Shown here one piece after another: positions 7,970-11,842 of a stretch of DNA of 11,842 nt; the stretch's first letter is position 1, and each line of letters opens with the position of its first letter. Position numbers and translations under genes: made by a program. The notes beneath the pieces were generated by a model, which did no database searches, was not told where the DNA came from, and was given only the letters and a program-made list of their open reading frames with translations. Source of the DNA: JAYPLE01 sp047627515 (GTDB lineage Bacteria > Bacteroidota > Bacteroidia > Cytophagales > Cyclobacteriaceae); the NCBI GenBank assembly GCA_047627515.1, contig JBLHTU010000119.1, positions 1-11,842 of the forward strand, written 5' to 3'.

Positions 7970-9262
7970 ATGCAAGAGCTCAATATTCCTACCATAGATC
8001 TGCCTAGGGTTGTTATACTCGGAGGAGGATTTGCAGGACTAAAGCTTGCGCGAAATATCGATAGCGACCTATATCAAGTGGTGGTCATTGATCGCAATAA
8101 TTACCATACATTTCAGCCATTACTTTATCAAGTAGCAACTGCTGGCTTAGAGCCGGATTCTATCGCCTACCCACTCCGAAAAATTCTTAAGAAAAAGAAA
8201 CGGACCCATATTCGTATGGCTGAGATCAATGCATTGAACCTGAATGAAAACAGCATTGACACAAGTATTGGGAAATTAAGTTATGATTATCTAGTCATTG
8301 CCACGGGTGCTAAAACCAATTATTTTGGCAATCAAAATATCGAGCAATTCGCTATGCCGATGAAAACACTGTCAGAGTCTCTGGATCTAAGAAGCTATAT
8401 ATTAAGACGTTTCGAAGCAGCGCTCAACGAGAAAGACCAGGAATTGCGTGATAGCATGATGAATTTTGTGGTCGTGGGCGGTGGTCCAACTGGTGTAGAG
8501 TTAGCTGGAGCTCTTTCTGAATTAAAGCATCATATTCTTCCCAAAGATTTCCCTGACCTAGACATTCGGCGCATGCAGATTCACGTCATCGAGGCAGGAC
8601 CCAAATTGCTGGCTGGCATGTCAGACAATGCAGCTAAAAACGCTTTTTCCTACTTAAAGGAGATTGATGTTAATGTCTGGCTAGACACGATGGTTTCTGA
8701 TTTCGATGGGCAGACAGTCTCAACCAATCAAGTCACAATGCAAACTAATAACCTGATTTGGGCAGCAGGTGTACAAGGCAATATTCCAGAGGGTATTCCC
8801 GAGGAGGTCATTGAAAAAAGTAGACTGAAGATCAATGAAGATCTTAAGTTGATCGGTTATGACAATGTGTTTGCGATGGGGGACGTGGCCTTACTGATGA
8901 GCAAAGAGTATCCTAAGGGATACCCGATGCTTGGTTCCGTTGCGCAGCAGCAAGGATCCTTTCTGGCCACATATCTCAAAAAGGTGGCGAATGGTCAGTC
9001 GTTAAATGTATTCAAATATAAAGACAAGGGAACGATGGCGACCATAGGCCGTAACAAAGCGGTCGTTGATCTTGGAAAGTTTGAGTTTGGCGGATTTATT
9101 GCCTGGTTGGCCTGGTTATTTGTGCACTTGATGTTATTGGTTGATTTCAGAAACAGACTGATTGTTTTTTTTAACTGGGTGTGGAGTTATGTTAATTATG
9201 ATCGTGGCACTAGATTAATCACCCGTCAGATCAAGCCTAGGATAAGAAAAGAAGCAGCTTAA
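7970..9262 (+). CDS. ndh: Type II NADH:quinone oxidoreductase (NDH-2)
   Basis: The 430-residue flavoprotein oxidises NADH and reduces membrane quinone without pumping ions. The FAD fold is GGGFAG at 18-23, followed by the family stretch TFQPLLYQVATAGLEPDS. The NADH-binding fold is VVVGGGPTGVELAG at 167-180, the second FAD motif is FAMGDVA, and AQQQG at 325-329 is the quinone-site motif of NDH-2. Residues about 373-408 are Trp/Phe/Leu-rich and fit the C-terminal amphipathic/hydrophobic helices that attach NDH-2 to the inner face of the membrane; a basic tail follows. The start ATG lies 8 bases after the lpd stop, so co-transcription with sucAB-lpd is likely. A related FAD/NAD(P) reductase with another electron donor is less likely. 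Confidence 0.92.
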   Translation: MQELNIPTIDLPRVVILGGGFAGLKLARNIDSDLYQVVVIDRNNYHTFQPLLYQVATAGLEPDSIAYPLRKILKKKKRTHIRMAEINALNLNENSIDTSIGKLSYDYLVIATGAKTNYFGNQNIEQFAMPMKTLSESLDLRSYILRRFEAALNEKDQELRDSMMNFVVVGGGPTGVELAGALSELKHHILPKDFPDLDIRRMQIHVIEAGPKLLAGMSDNAAKNAFSYLKEIDVNVWLDTMVSDFDGQTVSTNQVTMQTNNLIWAAGVQGNIPEGIPEEVIEKSRLKINEDLKLIGYDNVFAMGDVALLMSKEYPKGYPMLGSVAQQQGSFLATYLKKVANGQSLNVFKYKDKGTMATIGRNKAVVDLGKFEFGGFIAWLAWLFVHLMLLVDFRNRLIVFFNWVWSYVNYDRGTRLITRQIKPRIRKEAA

Positions 9263-9357
9263 CACCTTCTTCTTTAAAAATATTACTCGGCTTTGCCTCT
9301 CCTTTTATTCTGATGTTTTGTTGAATATTATTTGGAATACCAAGTTTCTAGAGTTTC

Positions 9358-9372
9358 TAACTCTCTGAGTTA
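9358..9372. other. Short inverted repeat between ndh and the serine hydrolase gene
   Basis: TAACTC and GAGTTA form perfect 6-base arms with a 3-base loop, about 95 bases after the ndh stop. No run of T follows, so an intrinsic terminator is not supported. It falls about 15 bases before a weak promoter-like box and could instead be a regulatory site. Six-base arms in AT-rich DNA can arise by chance. Confidence 0.2.
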
Positions 9373-9387
9373 ATTCCTATCGAATGA

Positions 9388-9395
9388 TCTATTTG
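9388..9395 (+). promoter_or_regulatory. Weak candidate -7 box for the serine hydrolase-dgcN-epimerase group
   Basis: TCTATTTG matches five of the six fixed positions of TAnnTTTG and ends 44 bases before the preferred ATG at 9440. No clear -33 TTTG is seen. It is the best promoter-like match in the 177-base gap after ndh (9263-9439), which otherwise shows only AT-rich sequence and a short inverted repeat. Read-through from the ndh operon is equally possible. Confidence 0.25.
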
Positions 9396-9439
9396 CTAAT
9401 GTGATTTTATCCGAAGTATATTCGCTGAAACTATGTTTT

Positions 9440-10660
9440 ATGCGGTATTTTCCATTTTTAGTCTTGATGCTGCTGTATGTAACCTCTTGTCAAACTACAG
9501 GCAACGAGCTTGCAAATATTATTCATGCAGATCAGTATCTAAACGAGCTAGCATCAGATGTTCGATATGAGGTTCAAGTACTCTATACTCAGATTGACAG
9601 AGACTCTGCAAATAACCCCTCCTTCAGAACTTTTGACTTTCATGTCGATAGCACACGCTATTTTTATCCTGGGAGTACGGTAAAACTGCCAGCTGTCCTA
9701 CTTGCACTAGAGAAGCTCAACGAACTAAATATTCCTGGACTTGATCGCAATGCACATCTGCGAATAGATAGCAGTTACTTGGGTCAAACAACGGTGTTGT
9801 GGGACTCTACGGCGTCGGATTTTCGACCTTCAATCGGACTCTATGCTAAGAAAATACTTGCTGTTTCTGACAATGATGCCTTCAATAGGTTGTATGAGTT
9901 TATTGGACAGGATCTATTTAATCAAAGGCTTAAAGAGAAAGGGTATGATCTGACTCGAATTGCACATCGCTTGAGTATTTCTCTTTCTAAAGAGCAAAAT
10001 GCAGCAACCAATGGGTTTGTGTTTTATAATAGTGAGGAAACTTTATATGATCAACCACCCGCAGTTGGACTAGGTGATTACCAATCAAATGTAGATGTCG
10101 TAAAAGGAAAGGCCTATCAAAAGGATGATGAGATTGTCCGAGAGCCGTTCGTTTTTACTGGTAAGAATGCTTTTGCCTTGAAAGATCAACACCAGATGAT
10201 TAAAGCAATATTTTTCCCAAAACAGAGGCCCCAGGCAGCTTTCAATTTGACTGATGAGCAGCTAGATTTTGTACGGAAGCACATGCATACCTTACCAAGG
10301 AATACCAATATATTAGACTATCAATCTGTAGATCAGTACTGGGATGCCTATGGGAAATTTCTGATGTACGGGTCTGAGCCGGGCATTACGATTCCCGACA
10401 ATATCAGGATTTATAATAAGATCGGGCTTGCCTACGGTTTTGCAATTGACAACGCCTACATTATCGATGTCAATGCAGAAATCGAGTTTATGATAAGTGC
10501 CGTTATTCACACCAATGCCAATCATGTGTACAATGATGGCCTTTACGAATATGAGGAAGTTGCATTTCCTTTTATGGCCAGGCTAGGTATGAAATTGTAC
10601 CAATATGAACTAGAGCGCAAAAGAAATTTTCAACCTGATTTTACCTACCTTATCAAATAA
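9440..10660 (+). CDS. Lipoprotein of the class A beta-lactamase-like serine hydrolase family
   Basis: From the ATG at 9440 the product has 406 residues. The frame can be extended to a GTG at 9401, but the later ATG gives a clean lipoprotein signal: MRYFPFLVLMLLYVTSC, with lipobox VTSC and Cys17 as the likely lipidated residue, so it is exported. The serine active-site set of the penicillin-binding/beta-lactamase fold is visible: SxxK as Ser79-Lys82 in YPGSTVKLPA, SxN as Ser143-Asp144-Asn145 in AVSDNDAFN, and a KTG-like Lys327-Ile328-Gly329 in NKIGLAYG. Class A beta-lactamases have about 290 residues. The excess lies mostly between the SDN and KIG motifs (182 residues apart), and I see no clear ExxLN omega-loop motif. 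A peptidase or esterase acting on D-amino-acid peptides is therefore as likely as a beta-lactamase. The next gene starts 9 bases downstream. Confidence 0.8.
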   Translation: MRYFPFLVLMLLYVTSCQTTGNELANIIHADQYLNELASDVRYEVQVLYTQIDRDSANNPSFRTFDFHVDSTRYFYPGSTVKLPAVLLALEKLNELNIPGLDRNAHLRIDSSYLGQTTVLWDSTASDFRPSIGLYAKKILAVSDNDAFNRLYEFIGQDLFNQRLKEKGYDLTRIAHRLSISLSKEQNAATNGFVFYNSEETLYDQPPAVGLGDYQSNVDVVKGKAYQKDDEIVREPFVFTGKNAFALKDQHQMIKAIFFPKQRPQAAFNLTDEQLDFVRKHMHTLPRNTNILDYQSVDQYWDAYGKFLMYGSEPGITIPDNIRIYNKIGLAYGFAIDNAYIIDVNAEIEFMISAVIHTNANHVYNDGLYEYEEVAFPFMARLGMKLYQYELERKRNFQPDFTYLIK

Positions 10661-10669
10661 GAACAAACC

Positions 10670-11740
10670 ATGGATCAACCACATATCTCTGGAAAAGCCG
10701 TATTAATTACAGGCGGATTGCTAAACAGTATCAACGCCAAAACTGCGCATGGATTATTGCGGGTATCTAATCGTTTCGAGATCATCGGAGTGATCGATGA
10801 AAAACATGCGGGAAAAGATGCGGGAATAGTGGTGGATGGACAAGAATTGGGGATTCCTGTCGCTGGTTCGATCTCAAGTTTTGTAGCGTCCAATGATATG
10901 CCTAAGTATGCGATTATTGGTATGGCAACCAAAGGAGGCGTTTTACCAAAGGATTTGTATTCTTCGATCAAAGAAATCTTATCTATGGGAATACATGTCG
11001 TTAATGGCCTACATGAGCCTTTGGCAGAAATTGCTGAATTTAGAGAGGTAGCCTATGAATATGGGGATATTATCTACGATATCCGAAAGTCAAAGCCCTT
11101 CAAAGAATTGCACTTCTGGACAGGGAAAGTAAAAGAAATAACCGCGACAAAAATAGCTGTCCTAGGTACTGATTGTGCTTTGGGCAAACGGACAACTTCA
11201 AGGATGTTAGAAGCAGCTTTGATTGAGAATGGACTCAAGGCAGAAATGATTTATACCGGGCAAACGGGTTGGATGCAAGGAGCAAATTATGGTTTTCTAT
11301 TCGATGCTACAGCCAATGACTTTATATCAGGGGAGCTGGAACATGCCCTGTATCAATGTTGGAAAAACGAAAAGGTAGATGTTTTGATTATGGAAGGTCA
11401 GTCCGGACTCCGGAACCCAAGTGGACCTTGTGGCTCAGAGTTCATCATTTCCGGTGCAGCTGACGGTGTCATTTTGCAGCATTCGCCTGTTCGTTCGAAA
11501 TTCAAAGGAATGGAGAACTATCCATCAGATATGCCAGATATATTAGATGAGGTGGAATTGATCGAACGCCTGGGATCCAAGGTAATCGCATTGACGATCA
11601 ACACCCAGCAGATGAATGAAGAGGATGTGAAGCATTATCGAGCAGCCTTGGCCAAAAGAACTGATATTCCATTCGTTTTCCCATTCTTTGATTCGCTTGC
11701 TCCAATTGTACAGGCAGTAAAAAATTTAAATAAAAAATAG
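10670..11740 (+). CDS. dgcN: DUF1611 / DgcN-family P-loop protein (candidate D-glutamate N-acetyltransferase)
   Basis: The 356-residue product fits the DUF1611 family in length and layout. It has an N-terminal Rossmann-like domain (about 1-150, GKAVLITGGLLNSINAKTAHGLLR near the start) and a C-terminal P-loop domain with GTDCALGKRTT at 166-176, and EGQSGLRNPSG from Glu242. Members next to an enolase-superfamily epimerase have been reported as DgcN, which acetylates D-glutamate so that DgcA can convert N-acetyl-D-glutamate to the L form. I infer that role here from family and neighbour, not from a visible acetyl-CoA site. It is predicted cytoplasmic, with no signal peptide. The gene lies 9 bases after the serine hydrolase and 2 bases before the epimerase, so all three are probably one transcript. 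Family membership is firm; substrate is not. Confidence 0.8.
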   Translation: MDQPHISGKAVLITGGLLNSINAKTAHGLLRVSNRFEIIGVIDEKHAGKDAGIVVDGQELGIPVAGSISSFVASNDMPKYAIIGMATKGGVLPKDLYSSIKEILSMGIHVVNGLHEPLAEIAEFREVAYEYGDIIYDIRKSKPFKELHFWTGKVKEITATKIAVLGTDCALGKRTTSRMLEAALIENGLKAEMIYTGQTGWMQGANYGFLFDATANDFISGELEHALYQCWKNEKVDVLIMEGQSGLRNPSGPCGSEFIISGAADGVILQHSPVRSKFKGMENYPSDMPDILDEVELIERLGSKVIALTINTQQMNEEDVKHYRAALAKRTDIPFVFPFFDSLAPIVQAVKNLNKK

Positions 11741-11742
11741 CT

Positions 11743-11842
11743 ATGAAAATATCAGATATCCGCGTCTATGACCGTGACTTAGGTACCAATAGACCGTACT
11801 CAATTGCCTATAAGACGGTCACAGAGGTTAAAAATGTTTTCG
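11743..11842 (+). CDS. Enolase-superfamily dipeptide epimerase / N-acetyl-D-glutamate racemase, N-terminal fragment
   Basis: The ATG at 11743 opens a frame that stays open for 33 codons to the window edge, beginning MKISDIRVYDRDLGTNRPYS and continuing IAYKTVTEVKNVF. This is the capping-domain start of the mandelate racemase/muconate lactonizing group, closest in look to L-Ala-D/L-Glu (dipeptide) epimerases and DgcA. The catalytic lysines and metal ligands lie beyond the window, so substrate cannot be judged. Its start is 2 bases after the DUF1611 stop, a spacing that implies co-translation. The DUF1611 partner favours an N-acetyl-D-glutamate or Ala-Glu dipeptide substrate. Confidence 0.75.
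   Translation, partial: MKISDIRVYDRDLGTNRPYSIAYKTVTEVKNVF

Noticed and set aside
9165..9172. Run of eight T inside ndh as a possible frameshift or slippage site
   Set aside because: The frame continues intact through the expected C-terminal hydrophobic helix and basic tail, so no disruption or programmed shift is needed.
9263..9439. Transcription terminator after ndh
   Set aside because: No GC-rich hairpin followed by a T-run was found; the only dyad (9358-9372) has short arms and no T-tract.
9401..9439. GTG start giving a 13-residue longer serine hydrolase
   Set aside because: The ATG at 9440 places a normal short basic start directly before the hydrophobic signal segment and lipobox; the extension would spoil the signal peptide layout.

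Overview
The window looks like chromosomal core sequence from a Bacteroidota bacterium, probably of the Cytophagales type. The evidence is the protein sequences (a 2-oxoglutarate dehydrogenase beginning MDKYSYVGNADVSY and a ribosomal protein S16 with a long tail), TAnnTTTG-type promoter boxes in the divergent intergenic region, and genes that almost all start without a Shine-Dalgarno sequence. Base composition and coding style look uniform. I see no mobile element, tRNA, rRNA or CRISPR array. No gene-free stretch exceeds about 200 bases.

Left part (39-2059, minus strand): a compact translation operon, rpsP-rimM-trmD, transcribed leftwards. It encodes ribosomal protein S16, the 16S/30S maturation factor RimM and the tRNA m1G37 methyltransferase TrmD. 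The genes are 5 and 0 bases apart. S16 is three times the usual length because of an Ala/Glu/Pro/Lys-rich tail with a 15-residue repeat.

Middle part (2257-9262, plus strand): a divergent 197-base intergenic region leads into sucA-sucB-lpd-ndh, with gaps of 11, 33 and 8 bases. The first three encode all components of the 2-oxoglutarate dehydrogenase complex (E1, a two-lipoyl-domain E2, and E3). The fourth is a type II NADH:quinone dehydrogenase. The layout suggests that NADH made by E3 is passed to the quinone pool by an enzyme made from the same transcript. A perfect 7-base-arm inverted repeat sits just upstream of the proposed sucA promoter.

Right part (9440-11842, plus strand): after a 177-base gap comes a second compact group. 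It holds a lipoprotein of the class A beta-lactamase-like serine hydrolase fold, a DUF1611/DgcN-family P-loop protein, and the first 33 codons of an enolase-superfamily dipeptide epimerase (DgcA/L-Ala-D/L-Glu epimerase type) that runs off the end. The gaps are 9 and 2 bases. DUF1611 plus an epimerase matches the reported DgcN-DgcA route for D-glutamate use. An exported serine hydrolase in front suggests a locus for scavenging or recycling D-amino-acid-containing (peptidoglycan-type) peptides. This group is the least understood part of the window and the best candidate for new biology; the rest is ordinary housekeeping sequence with some lineage-specific features.
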